This document shows, piece after piece, positions 1-8,204 of a stretch of 45,347 bases of DNA. The stretch is from an uncultured Clostridium sp. (GTDB lineage Bacteria > Bacillota > Clostridia > Lachnospirales > Lachnospiraceae), in assembly GCA_900544905.1 (NCBI GenBank), contig UQXF01000013.1, positions 1 through 45,347 on the forward strand, given 5' to 3'. The translations under genes and the position numbers were made by a program. Positions within the stretch are counted from its first letter, which is position 1. Each line of letters starts with the position of its first letter. Under the pieces are notes generated by a model. The model was given only the letters and a program-made list of their open reading frames with translations. It did no database searches and was not told the origin of the DNA.

Positions 1-47
1 CTACACGCGTAAGATCGTCGGCAGCGTCAGATGTGTATAAGAGACAG
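1..47 (+). other. Illumina Nextera i5 adapter remnant (artefact)
   Basis: Bases 1-6 (CTACAC) are the end of the P5 flow-cell sequence. Bases 7-14 (GCGTAAGA) read as an i5 index, matching Nextera index S517 from memory. Bases 15-28 (TCGTCGGCAGCGTC) are the Nextera read 1 primer, and bases 29-47 (AGATGTGTATAAGAGACAG) are the Tn5 mosaic end. The order P5 tail, index, primer, mosaic end is exactly that of a library molecule, so this is untrimmed adapter at a contig edge and not part of the organism. Confidence 0.98.
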
Positions 48-140
48 ATATTTATGAATAAATTTTATAAAATATTAGAACACTATTACTATTCCAAAGT
101 AATTTCACATTTATAAACAGGTGAAGTTACAGCACTTAAA

Positions 141-158
141 TGTATGCTGATGCATACA
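141..158 (+). promoter_or_regulatory. Perfect inverted repeat just upstream of the DUF378 gene RBS
   Basis: TGTATGC-TGAT-GCATACA is a perfect 7-bp stem with a 4-nt loop. It ends a few bases before the AGGAG ribosome binding site at about 161-165. It could be a repressor operator or a 5' UTR hairpin that affects translation. The symmetry is seen directly; the role is inferred. Confidence 0.45.
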
Positions 159-172
159 GAAAGGAGTATCGT

Positions 173-376
173 ATGAAGGCATTGGATTATACCATTCTGA
201 CTGTAGTTATCATTGGTGCAATTAACTGGGGATTAATTGGCTTTTTTGATTTTGACCTGGTGAGCACCCTGTTTGGACAGATGTCTATTCTTACACGAAT
301 CATATATGCAGTTGTTGGAATTGGCGGCTTATATGCAATTTCTTATTATGGTCGTATGAATAGTGAATTACAGTAA
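173..376 (+). CDS. DUF378 family small membrane protein
   Basis: A 67-residue protein of the DUF378 family (YuzA-like), recognised from its opening KALDYTILTVVIIGAINWG followed by a hydrophobic helix and LIGFFDFDLVSTLFG. It has two membrane helices, at about residues 4-26 and 38-58. The function of the family is not known. An earlier in-frame ATG exists at 140, but AGGAG at 161-165 sits 7 nt before the ATG at 173, which also gives the usual family N-terminus, so 173 is chosen. It is the only plus-strand gene in the window and converges on the large minus-strand operon, sharing a terminator at 388-421. A perfect inverted repeat precedes its RBS. Confidence 0.9.
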   Translation: MKALDYTILTVVIIGAINWGLIGFFDFDLVSTLFGQMSILTRIIYAVVGIGGLYAISYYGRMNSELQ

Positions 377-387
377 GGATTATAAAA

Positions 388-421
388 AAGCTGCTGCAGG
401 TAAAATAGCCTGTAGCAGCTT
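388..421. terminator. Bidirectional rho-independent terminator
   Basis: A 13-bp stem (AAGCTGCTGCAGG paired with CCTGTAGCAGCTT, one G-U) encloses an 8-nt loop. Read on the minus strand it ends in TTTTTTATAA, a good U-tract for the end of the cell-shape operon. On the plus strand it follows the DUF378 stop by about 12 bases with a weaker T-rich tail. Its place between convergent genes supports termination in both directions. Confidence 0.85.
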
Positions 422-432
422 GATTTCTATTT

Positions 433-855
433 CTATAACGCTACCGTTACAAGATTTTGTAAATAATCTGACAAATCCTCTTTTTTTCTTGAAATACCAA
501 TCACAAAATCCAGTTCAAATTTTTCGGAAACCACAGAAAGCTCTCTGACCAGTTTTTCAGCATCCTCAACGGTATCGATGCAGGCAATTGCTAAAAAATT
601 GTCCAGAAAGATACGGTCTAAATCATGGTCCTGGGATGCAATTCCATAGATGAATCCAATAAACATATCTGCAGAATGAATATTATACTCCGGAACATTA
701 ATCAGCCGGACCCGGTTGCTGAGCTCGTACATATGCTTATTGTTTATGTCCAGATAAACAATATTACCACCAGTCACCTTGATGTCATTGTTTGCCTTTG
801 CCATAAGCATTTTTGTTTTTCCTTTTCCTTTTTCACCTGCAACTAATTCAATCAT
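433..855 (-). CDS. Small P-loop ATPase of unknown role
   Basis: A 140-residue protein with a Walker A motif at the very N-terminus (GEKGKGKT, residues 7-14) and a hydrophobic strand ending in Asp (RIFLDN, 81-86) that may serve as Walker B. It is about the size of a bare P-loop fold with no added domain. Such proteins are sometimes labelled PilT-like in databases, but no pilus gene is nearby and that name is not supported here. ATG follows AGGAGG by 7 nt. It is the last gene of the minus-strand cell-shape operon, 19 bp after the D,D-carboxypeptidase, and ends just before the shared terminator. Nucleotide binding is well supported; the substrate and pathway are unknown. Confidence 0.8.
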   Translation of the reverse strand: MIELVAGEKGKGKTKMLMAKANNDIKVTGGNIVYLDINNKHMYELSNRVRLINVPEYNIHSADMFIGFIYGIASQDHDLDRIFLDNFLAIACIDTVEDAEKLVRELSVVSEKFELDFVIGISRKKEDLSDYLQNLVTVAL

Positions 856-874
856 GTTTTTTGCCTCCTGTGTA

Positions 875-1867
875 TTAGTATATTTCTTTTAACATATCTT
901 CCACATTCTGATAGAGAGACTCATGGTCTGCGGCATTGGATACCAGACAGATATATTCCTCTGATGTCTCATCATTTACAAACTCTAAAATGATACAGCT
1001 TCCTGCTTTTTCAGTGGTTCCGGTCTTCCAGCCTGTAATGTGATATCCTGTGGGCATATCAAAGGAATTCGACAGAAAACCATTCGTAGGAGTCAGTTCC
1101 ATCTGTATTTTTTCATCATCCCGGTACATTGTCAGAGTGTAGTTCGTTTTGCTGTCAATCTGAATCAGTGTATCCTTGGATAAAAATTCTTTAAATATTA
1201 AATATAAATCATATGGTGTGGTGTAATGATTATTGTCATGTAAGCCATGTGGATTTACAAAATGGGAATTGGTCGCTCCAAGCTCAGCCGCCTTCTGATT
1301 CATCAACTCCACGAAAGCACTGACAGAGCCGGATACATATCTTGCAAGTGCGACTGCGCAGTCATTATAAGAAGAAATGAGCAGTCCGTGCAATAATTCA
1401 TCCACTGTGATATAGTCGCCAGGCTCTAAGCCTAATACGGTAACATTATCTTCATTAAATTCAATTTTTTTCTGTATTACCACCGTATCGGTCAGGGAAA
1501 TCTGTCCCTTCTCCACTGCTTCCATTACAACAAGAGCCGTTAAAATTTTTGTCATACTGGCAGGATAAATCCGTTTGTGTGGATTTACAGCACAGACAAC
1601 TGTATTCTTGGTCTGATTAATCAGAAGTCCGGCTTCGTATTCCATTTTCGAGTCATCATAAACATAGGCATCATATGGAATCACAACATTCTCTGCTGCA
1701 AGACCAGCGGGTCTTACAATCGGCAAATTAACACCTGAGCTGATATGAAGCGGTTCCTCCACATTATACCCACGATTGTTTCCGCATCCCGTTAAGGGTA
1801 AAACGCAGAGCAGTAATGTTATCATAAAAATTGATTTTTTTCTGATTTTTTTATTTGAACATTTCAC
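875..1867 (-). CDS. D-alanyl-D-alanine carboxypeptidase, lipoprotein (PBP5/DacF-like)
   Basis: A 330-residue serine-type D,D-carboxypeptidase (peptidase S11) that trims the terminal D-Ala from peptidoglycan pentapeptides outside the membrane. All three active-site motifs are present: SMTK (Ser104, Lys107), SYN (166-168) and KTG (281-283). The N-terminus has a signal peptide ending in the lipobox LTGC (Cys28), so it should be lipid-anchored, whereas typical PBP5 proteins use a C-terminal amphipathic helix. It starts at GTG and overlaps the end of mgsA by 17 nt, with GAGGAG upstream, which suggests translational coupling. Its position after the mre/PBP2/min/rodA genes fits a role in wall remodelling during growth or sporulation. 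Confidence 0.92.
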   Translation of the reverse strand: MKCSNKKIRKKSIFMITLLLCVLPLTGCGNNRGYNVEEPLHISSGVNLPIVRPAGLAAENVVIPYDAYVYDDSKMEYEAGLLINQTKNTVVCAVNPHKRIYPASMTKILTALVVMEAVEKGQISLTDTVVIQKKIEFNEDNVTVLGLEPGDYITVDELLHGLLISSYNDCAVALARYVSGSVSAFVELMNQKAAELGATNSHFVNPHGLHDNNHYTTPYDLYLIFKEFLSKDTLIQIDSKTNYTLTMYRDDEKIQMELTPTNGFLSNSFDMPTGYHITGWKTGTTEKAGSCIILEFVNDETSEEYICLVSNAADHESLYQNVEDMLKEIY

Positions 1868-2246
1868 GCCAATCTAAATCTCCTCGGTCTAATGCTTTTA
1901 CCAGCAATTCTGCGGTTGCTAAATTTGTAGCTAAAGGAATATTATGTATATCACATAACATAAAAATATTGTTAATATCCGGCTCATGGGATTTTGGTGT
2001 CTGCGGGTCTCTCAAAAAGATAACCATGTCAATATCATTGTGTTCAATCTCTGAGCCCAGCTGTTGTTCTCCCCCCAAATGACCTGCCAGATATTTATGT
2101 ACCGTTAAATTGGTTACCTCTTCAATCAGCCGCCCTGTCGTTCCGGTAGCATACAACTCGTGTTTACAAAGTATACCCCTATATGCAATACAAAAATTCT
2201 GCATTAGTTTTTTCTTCGCATCATGTGCAATTAACCCAATATTCAT
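1851..2246 (-). CDS. mgsA: Methylglyoxal synthase
   Basis: Converts dihydroxyacetone phosphate to methylglyoxal and phosphate, a glycolytic bypass under phosphate limitation. The 131-residue protein carries the family landmarks LIAHDAKK (Asp9), LYATGTTG (32-39), FLRDP (Asp80) and HEPD (Asp90). Asp9, Asp80 and Asp90 line up with E. coli Asp20, Asp91 and Asp101. The position of the catalytic base, E. coli Asp71 in the usual GGDQQ, is Glu60 here (GGEQQ; the codon reads GAA). The start at 2246 follows GGAGGGG by 6-7 nt; an in-frame start 45 bases earlier lies inside rodA and is less likely. It sits 16 bp after rodA in the cell-shape operon. Confidence 0.93.
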   Translation of the reverse strand: MNIGLIAHDAKKKLMQNFCIAYRGILCKHELYATGTTGRLIEEVTNLTVHKYLAGHLGGEQQLGSEIEHNDIDMVIFLRDPQTPKSHEPDINNIFMLCDIHNIPLATNLATAELLVKALDRGDLDWREMFK

Positions 2247-2262
2247 TATCTCCCCTCCAAAT

Positions 2263-3372
2263 CTAGTATTTTCTTCGCTGTAAGGATACATTTAAAACTA
2301 ATCCGATGGCTGCACAGCAACTTACCAATGAAGATAACCCATAACTGATAAACGGAAGTGGAATACCTGTATTTGGCAGTAAGGATGTCGCAACTCCAAT
2401 ATTGATAAATGTCTGGAAGCCAATTAAGGTTGCAACTCCCGTTGCAATGTACATTCCCATATCATCATTTGCTTTGCGTGCAGTCCGTATACATTGTACC
2501 ACAATTAGCCCCAAAATTACAATAATAAGAACACTTCCCACAAAACCCAGTTCCTCTCCCACCACGGAGAAAATGAAATCCGTTTGCTGTTCTGAAATCA
2601 GATTTGCATCCTTTACCGTTGCCAGAGTAGAATTATTCAGTCCCTTTCCAAACAACTGTCCGGAACCAATTGCCATAACCGAATTATCCTGCTGGTATTG
2701 TGTCGTAGATACATAATCCTCCGGATATAGGAATGAAAGGATTCTCTGTATCTGATATTCCTTAAAAAACAGCGGATTCGGACGCTTTATATACCAGATA
2801 AAGCTGCCAGCAAGAGGAATAAAGCATAAAATTGCAATTCCGATAATCTTATAGCTTAAGCCTGCCACAAAAATCATGACACACAAAATTACGAAGATAT
2901 CAATTGTGGTGGATAAATCCGGCTGTGTTATAATCAGAGCCAGCGGCACTGCACAAAGCAGAGCATACCCCATAAGGGTTTTAAACGAATTAATGGAATC
3001 CTTATGCTCTGTCAAATAGTGGGCAGCACAGATAATCATAATAATTTTAGCAAATTCAGATGGCTGTACTGTAATTAAGTCCTCCGACCCCAGCCAGCGC
3101 TGGGCTCCGTTTGCCGAGGTTCCAAATAATAAAACCGCCAGCAGCAATGCAAGGTTAATTACATAAAGTAATGCTTGAAACTTCCGGATAAATTTGTAGT
3201 CAATTAAAGACAACACTATCATACCGATTAAACAGACAACCATTCCCAATACCTGTTTCTTTAAATAGGAACTGTCGGCACTGTTAATCATCAATGTTCC
3301 AAAAATACATGCAAACAGAACCAGTAGTAACAATTTGAAGTTATAATTGCGTAAATGGTATTTTTCTAACAT
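2263..3372 (-). CDS. rodA: Peptidoglycan glycosyltransferase RodA (SEDS family)
   Basis: A 369-residue SEDS protein with about ten membrane helices. It polymerises lipid II into glycan strands for lateral wall growth with its cognate class B PBP. Recognisable family segments are NGAQRWLG and QPSEFAK near residues 88-109, and the long-loop signature with its Asp (QQTDFIFSVVGEELG) in the second half, followed by the C-terminal PFISYG. FtsW and SpoVE have the same fold. The RodA call rests on the context: minCDE lie just upstream and PBP2, mreD and mreC further up in the same operon. ATG follows AGGAGAG closely. Confidence 0.93.
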   Translation of the reverse strand: MLEKYHLRNYNFKLLLLVLFACIFGTLMINSADSSYLKKQVLGMVVCLIGMIVLSLIDYKFIRKFQALLYVINLALLLAVLLFGTSANGAQRWLGSEDLITVQPSEFAKIIMIICAAHYLTEHKDSINSFKTLMGYALLCAVPLALIITQPDLSTTIDIFVILCVMIFVAGLSYKIIGIAILCFIPLAGSFIWYIKRPNPLFFKEYQIQRILSFLYPEDYVSTTQYQQDNSVMAIGSGQLFGKGLNNSTLATVKDANLISEQQTDFIFSVVGEELGFVGSVLIIVILGLIVVQCIRTARKANDDMGMYIATGVATLIGFQTFINIGVATSLLPNTGIPLPFISYGLSSLVSCCAAIGLVLNVSLQRRKY

Positions 3373-3404
3373 TGTACTCTCCTACTATCCTGGTGTAAAA
3401 ATTA

Positions 3405-3686
3405 TTACTTGACAGATTTTGATTTCAAATCCTTAATTGGAATATTTGCATAGAGGGCAGGAACGGTTCCGTGTCCGCCTTCAGATTCTGTCTGTGTAAT
3501 CTGAATATCCAGTCCGCTTGCATCAATCTCCATATATCTTGAAATAACCTCGATAATATCATTTTTAATCTGTTCCATGATATCCGGTGAACAATTTGCC
3601 CGGTCAGAAACCAATAACAGCTTTAAACGGTCCTTTGCATAGTCGCCAGATGTTTTCTTTTTGTTAAATAAATCAAATAATCCCAT
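3405..3686 (-). CDS. minE: Cell division topological specificity factor MinE
   Basis: A 93-residue MinE. It stimulates MinD ATPase and drives pole-to-pole movement of MinCD so that the FtsZ ring forms at midcell. The N-terminus MGLFDLFNKKK is an amphipathic membrane-targeting helix. The central DRLKLLLVSDR is the conserved MinD-contact segment, followed by the dimerisation domain (QIKNDIIEVISRY). Length is typical. It follows minD by 17 bp, with GGAG before the ATG. Confidence 0.95.
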   Translation of the reverse strand: MGLFDLFNKKKTSGDYAKDRLKLLLVSDRANCSPDIMEQIKNDIIEVISRYMEIDASGLDIQITQTESEGGHGTVPALYANIPIKDLKSKSVK

Positions 3687-3703
3687 AATATTCGCTCCAA
3701 TCT

Positions 3704-4495
3704 TTAGTTAGACTTCTTGAAAAACTTGGATAGTTTCTTTAAAAAACCGGAATCATTTAAATCCAGGAATTCTACATCTTCTCCCATAACTCTCTTACAA
3801 ATATTAAAGTATGCTCTTCCCGCAAGGGAATTGTCTCCTACCAACGGCTGTCCCTGGTTTGTGGAAATAACAATGTTTTCATCATCCGGTACCGCTCCGA
3901 TTAAATCAATTGCAAGGATTTCCACAACATCTTCTATTGACATCATTTCTCCACGTTTTACCATGTCCATACGGATACGGTTTACAATCAAATCAATTTT
4001 CTTGATATCGTTTGCCTCTAACAGACCAATAATCCGGTCTGCATCACGGATGGCAGATACCTCAGGAGTTGTCACAATCAAGGCTCTGTCCGCTGCTGCA
4101 ATGGCATTTTTAAAGCCCTGCTCAATACCTGCCGGACAGTCCAGAATAATATAGTCAAATTCTTTCTTTAACTCTTCCACCAGCTTTTTCATCTGTTCTG
4201 GTGTGACAGATGTCTTGTCCTTTGTCTGGGCAGATGGAAGAAGGAAAAGATTAGGATAGGTTTTATCTTTAATCAATGCCTGTTTATAACGGCAGTTGCC
4301 CTCTACCACATCAACAAGATTGTACACAATACGATTCTCCAGACCCATCACCACATCCAGATTTCTCAGTCCGATATCCGTATCAATTAATACTACCTTT
4401 TTATCCAGTTTCGCTAATCCGGTTCCAACGTTTGCAGTAGTGGTGGTTTTACCTACCCCACCCTTTCCAGACGTTATTACAATTACTTCACTCAT
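3704..4495 (-). CDS. minD: Septum site-determining ATPase MinD
   Basis: A 263-residue deviant Walker A ATPase of the ParA/MinD family that binds the membrane in its ATP form and recruits MinC and MinE. The deviant P-loop SGKGGVGKTT (residues 9-18) has the signature Lys11 as well as Lys16. The C-terminal FLKKLSKFFKK is the amphipathic membrane-targeting helix. ATG follows GGGAGG by about 7 nt. It lies between minC (22 bp upstream) and minE (17 bp downstream), the usual order. Confidence 0.97.
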   Translation of the reverse strand: MSEVIVITSGKGGVGKTTTTANVGTGLAKLDKKVVLIDTDIGLRNLDVVMGLENRIVYNLVDVVEGNCRYKQALIKDKTYPNLFLLPSAQTKDKTSVTPEQMKKLVEELKKEFDYIILDCPAGIEQGFKNAIAAADRALIVTTPEVSAIRDADRIIGLLEANDIKKIDLIVNRIRMDMVKRGEMMSIEDVVEILAIDLIGAVPDDENIVISTNQGQPLVGDNSLAGRAYFNICKRVMGEDVEFLDLNDSGFLKKLSKFFKKSN

Positions 4496-4517
4496 ATTTT
4501 ATCCTCCCTAATTATAT

Positions 4518-5294
4518 TTAAAAATGTATATCCTGTATTGCCGTTTTCGAAACCGGGTCAATACAGATTTGATTGTTAACAATTGATGCAATCATAGCCT
4601 CTTTTTTGGATTTGGAAACCTTTTTGGTGTCAGAGCTTCTGGCTATAATATCTGCAATCTGAATCTGGATTGGTTCCATGGACAGCGCCATAACAAAGGC
4701 ATTTGTATTTCCGTTACTGCCAGCCGCCACACTTCCCTTTAAGGCACCGATAATTACAATATTGCCTCCGGCAATTACATTGGCTCCCGGATTCACATCT
4801 CCTATAATGACAAGTGAGTCTCTCGTTTCCAGTGTTTGTCCGGAACGAAGCGTTCCCTTATAAAACATGCCGGTATTATCCTCCTTCGCCGGCACATCCT
4901 CCATTGCATCCCAATCGGAAGGAGCTGCCGCTATATCCGGCATGGCTGTTACCTCAATCAGTTCCGGTTCCGGTTTCTTTTCCTCCGGCTCAGCAGCCTT
5001 TGCCGTCTGGATAATATCAAAAAAAGTAGCTTCCAAATCACTGTTCTCATCCATGACATACTGGATATTCAATCGGGAATTATTCTCAATTACGGATAAA
5101 ACCTGGTCCAGCTCCTCATTGGAAAGGCTTCTTCCCTCAAAGGTAACTGCCAATTGCTTTTCACAGTCAAAAAATTCCTCTGCGTTTTCCAGCTTCAGTG
5201 CTAAATCCTCTAACAGCTTAGAAAACCCAGTTTCCTTGTCTAACACAATTGAGATACCATATCGATTCCCTTTAATTATAACAGTATTTCTCAT
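4518..5294 (-). CDS. minC: Septum site-determining protein MinC
   Basis: A 258-residue FtsZ polymerisation inhibitor. The N-terminal domain (about 1-105) is the variable FtsZ-binding part. An acidic, proline-rich linker (about 108-145) leads to the C-terminal beta-helix, recognised from GTLRSGQTLETRDSLVIIG and the following GANVIAGGNIVIIGALKG, which dimerises and binds MinD. Its C-terminus (QICIDPVS) is also family-typical. AGGAG precedes the ATG, and minD follows in the same operon. Confidence 0.92.
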   Translation of the reverse strand: MRNTVIIKGNRYGISIVLDKETGFSKLLEDLALKLENAEEFFDCEKQLAVTFEGRSLSNEELDQVLSVIENNSRLNIQYVMDENSDLEATFFDIIQTAKAAEPEEKKPEPELIEVTAMPDIAAAPSDWDAMEDVPAKEDNTGMFYKGTLRSGQTLETRDSLVIIGDVNPGANVIAGGNIVIIGALKGSVAAGSNGNTNAFVMALSMEPIQIQIADIIARSSDTKKVSKSKKEAMIASIVNNQICIDPVSKTAIQDIHF

Positions 5295-5353
5295 AGTTTG
5301 TCTCCTAATGTCTCAAGCAAAATTAACTGCATGTCCATTATATTCCATACCTA

Positions 5354-8203
5354 TTAGTCGGACATATTTACATTACCGGTAATGGAGGCGTTCTCCAGCT
5401 TATCCGGGTCAAAGTAATATGCATAAATAAATCCTGCCAGCTCCTCGGCATTACCGGAAGAATATCCATAAGGAATAACCGTTGTCACGGATATTTCCGG
5501 TTTCTCAAACGGCGCATATGAAACAAATAACGCATGGGCAGGTCTTGCAAGATTCTCCTCCGCAGTACCTGTCTTGCCGGCAACATCCACATCAATCTGG
5601 TTGATTAGCATCTCTTCCGGAGTATGGTTTTCCACAACCCGTCGCATACCGTTATGCACAGTAGTCCATAATGCAGAGTCAATATCCACTGTACCATGGA
5701 TGTTATGTGGATTTTCGTAGGTAGTGGCTCCCTCTATATCTTTGATTTCCTTTATGATGCTTAAATCATAACAGGTTCCACTGGTGGCAATGGTAGTCAC
5801 ATAACGGGAAAGCTGGGTCGGTGTATAAGAATTTGTTCCCTGTCCAATGGCACTTCGCACTACCGTTTCATCTGACACCTTTGGTGCAATCTCATCCAAT
5901 TCAATACCGGAATTTGTATCCAGTCCAAATAAAGACGCATATTTGGACAGCTTGGATAATCCTACAGAATCCGAAAAATTGTTATCGCCACCGCCTAAGC
6001 GGTATCCCACCTCATAAAAGAAGTAGTTACAGGAAACCTCTAATGCCTCCTCAATACCAATTGTACCATGCTTGCCAGGATAAATCCAACATTTTGGAGG
6101 AGGGTCTGCCTTGTCAAAAATGCCCTCCGCATCAATAGTCGTATTAAGATTAATTGCGCCCTCTTCTACTGCTGCAATCGTGGTAAGCATTTTATAAGTA
6201 GAGCCCGGCGCAGTTCTCTGCTGGGTTGCACGATTATATAATGGTTTTGTTTTATCCGCAATTAATTTGGCATAATAATCCGGGTCAACCGAGTTTGTCA
6301 ACAGGTTATTATCATAACTTGGATAGCTGACCATTGCCAGTATCTCTCCGGTATCCACATCCGTAACTACAACAGAGCCCTCACATGGGTCCAGCGCAAG
6401 CTGTGCAGGCGTAATCTCCAAATTATCAATTTTCTTCCGGATGAACTTGTAATCAGAAAGCTTTCCTGAAACAAAATCACTGTAATCCTTGTCATTCTCC
6501 TTATCCAGGACACCCTGTTCAAAGAGAATATAAACAATCTGTGTGCCGCTCACATTTTTCGATTTTATCATGTATTTCATGATTAATTTGTCGAATTCCG
6601 TGTCATTAGAGAGAATATTCTCCATGTAATCCACTAACGCACTATAGACCTCCTGGGAATCATAGTAATCACTGGAAAGCTCAAAAGAGGAAATGTCAAT
6701 GGCACCCTGGTTAATGGCATATTGCAAAAAGGTTCCCAGTGAAATATTACCGGCTGTATATTCCTTATAGGTTTCATCCGTGCTCTCAATTTTCTTGGTA
6801 TTATAAATTCCGTTCTCTGAAAGAGTGGAATAAATATATTCCATGTATGCGGTATATTCCGTATCCAGATTGTTAATAGCTGTGTTTTCTGCGGTCAGTA
6901 TCTGGCGTATTCTCGATAATACATAATCCCTTGTGGAATTTAAGGTATTGTTGACCATTGTCTCATAGGTTCCCGCTTTGTCAGATGACAAATGGGTAAT
7001 ATCCAGGGCATTGTTATCAAATAATGCAAAATATACATCCGAAATCGGAATCTGCTTGTTTGTATTATCCTCTTCATCCACTTCTTTATCTGTTATATTG
7101 GTCAGCAATACACTGGCTATCTCTTTTTCCAGCGTATCATAACAGTATTTCTGCAAATCAGAGTCAATCGTCAGATAAATATCCTGTCCTGCAACAGAAT
7201 CCTCCGCAGCGGTACGCTCAATTATCTTTCCCAGATTGTCAACATAGATTTCCTCAATGCCATTGGTGCCTCGAAGCGTGCTTTCGTATCTCTGCTCTAA
7301 ACCGGTTTTTCCTATCATATCATTGCTGCTATACTGGTTCTTCTCTGACAGGTCCTCATTATAGGTCTCCATTTCATCGGTGGAAATAGCGCCGATATAT
7401 CCAATGATATGGGCAAAATATTCCGAATCATTGTAGACACGGATGGAATCCACAACCACATCAATACCCATTAAATCGGAGCTGTTCTCATTTAATTCCG
7501 CTACGCTTTCGTCACTGATATCTCTTGCAATCGTGACAGAAATATACTGCTGGAAACGGTTCAGCCAAAGGGCATAACGCACCTCTATAATCTTCAAGGC
7601 TTCTTCCAATTCGTATTCAGATGAGACATCAAATAAATCCTTTCCTGCCAGATACTCATATATATCCTGTGCCGTTGCATTCTGCTGTTCCTCCGTCAAT
7701 TCCTCTGCGGAGGACTTGCCATACGCCTCTGCCAGAAAACGCAGGCGTTCCGTATCAGACGAGGTGTTGAATTTGAAATTACCCTTTTTATCTAATACAA
7801 TCGGAAAATCAACACTGATAGTATCCCCATTTTTTTCTAAAATCTGAATGGTTTTGTATACAATTGAATTTTTTAAGGAATTTTCAGAAACATTATTCTC
7901 AGCGGCAATTTCCGAAAGCTTCGTGCTGTTCTCAAAGGTCACTGAATATGCCAGCTGGTTATAAGCTAATAATTTTCCGTTACAGTCAAATATATTACCT
8001 CTGGATGCTTCCACCGTCAGGGTCTTCTTGGACTTATAAGTAAAATTGTCTAAGTGCTCTTCCCCTTCAATAATCTGAAGCTTGAATAATCTTCCAATCA
8101 GCATTGCAAAAAGAACGAAGATTACAACAGATACAATGAACAGACGATGGGAAATATATTCAATTATATATTCTTTCATTGCACGCAGCAGTTCTTTAAT
8201 CAT
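5354..8203 (-). CDS. mrdA: Penicillin-binding protein 2, class B transpeptidase
   Basis: A 949-residue class B PBP that crosslinks peptidoglycan in the elongation complex with RodA. There is a single membrane helix at about residues 20-42, a pedestal domain beginning with VEASRGNIFDCNGKLLA, and a transpeptidase domain with STYK (Ser668, Lys671), SCN (724-726) and KTGT (Lys877). The catalytic Ser lies about 340 residues further in than in E. coli PBP2. Much of the excess is an acidic, Asp/Thr/Ser/Tyr-rich stretch at roughly residues 365-605, between the pedestal (ending near DLQKYCYDTLEKEI) and the transpeptidase domain (starting near GSVVVTDVDTGEILAMV). It is separated from mreD by one base and lies upstream of minC. 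Confidence 0.94.
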   Translation of the reverse strand: MIKELLRAMKEYIIEYISHRLFIVSVVIFVLFAMLIGRLFKLQIIEGEEHLDNFTYKSKKTLTVEASRGNIFDCNGKLLAYNQLAYSVTFENSTKLSEIAAENNVSENSLKNSIVYKTIQILEKNGDTISVDFPIVLDKKGNFKFNTSSDTERLRFLAEAYGKSSAEELTEEQQNATAQDIYEYLAGKDLFDVSSEYELEEALKIIEVRYALWLNRFQQYISVTIARDISDESVAELNENSSDLMGIDVVVDSIRVYNDSEYFAHIIGYIGAISTDEMETYNEDLSEKNQYSSNDMIGKTGLEQRYESTLRGTNGIEEIYVDNLGKIIERTAAEDSVAGQDIYLTIDSDLQKYCYDTLEKEIASVLLTNITDKEVDEEDNTNKQIPISDVYFALFDNNALDITHLSSDKAGTYETMVNNTLNSTRDYVLSRIRQILTAENTAINNLDTEYTAYMEYIYSTLSENGIYNTKKIESTDETYKEYTAGNISLGTFLQYAINQGAIDISSFELSSDYYDSQEVYSALVDYMENILSNDTEFDKLIMKYMIKSKNVSGTQIVYILFEQGVLDKENDKDYSDFVSGKLSDYKFIRKKIDNLEITPAQLALDPCEGSVVVTDVDTGEILAMVSYPSYDNNLLTNSVDPDYYAKLIADKTKPLYNRATQQRTAPGSTYKMLTTIAAVEEGAINLNTTIDAEGIFDKADPPPKCWIYPGKHGTIGIEEALEVSCNYFFYEVGYRLGGGDNNFSDSVGLSKLSKYASLFGLDTNSGIELDEIAPKVSDETVVRSAIGQGTNSYTPTQLSRYVTTIATSGTCYDLSIIKEIKDIEGATTYENPHNIHGTVDIDSALWTTVHNGMRRVVENHTPEEMLINQIDVDVAGKTGTAEENLARPAHALFVSYAPFEKPEISVTTVIPYGYSSGNAEELAGFIYAYYFDPDKLENASITGNVNMSD

Positions 8204-8204
8204 G

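Noticed and set aside
433..855. Twitching motility protein PilT
   Set aside because: The protein has a P-loop but only 140 residues and none of the PilT secretion-ATPase motifs; no pilus genes nearby.
4867..5382. A 171-codon plus-strand open frame opposite minC
   Set aside because: Ser-rich shadow translation without an RBS; the minC protein on the other strand has clear family motifs.
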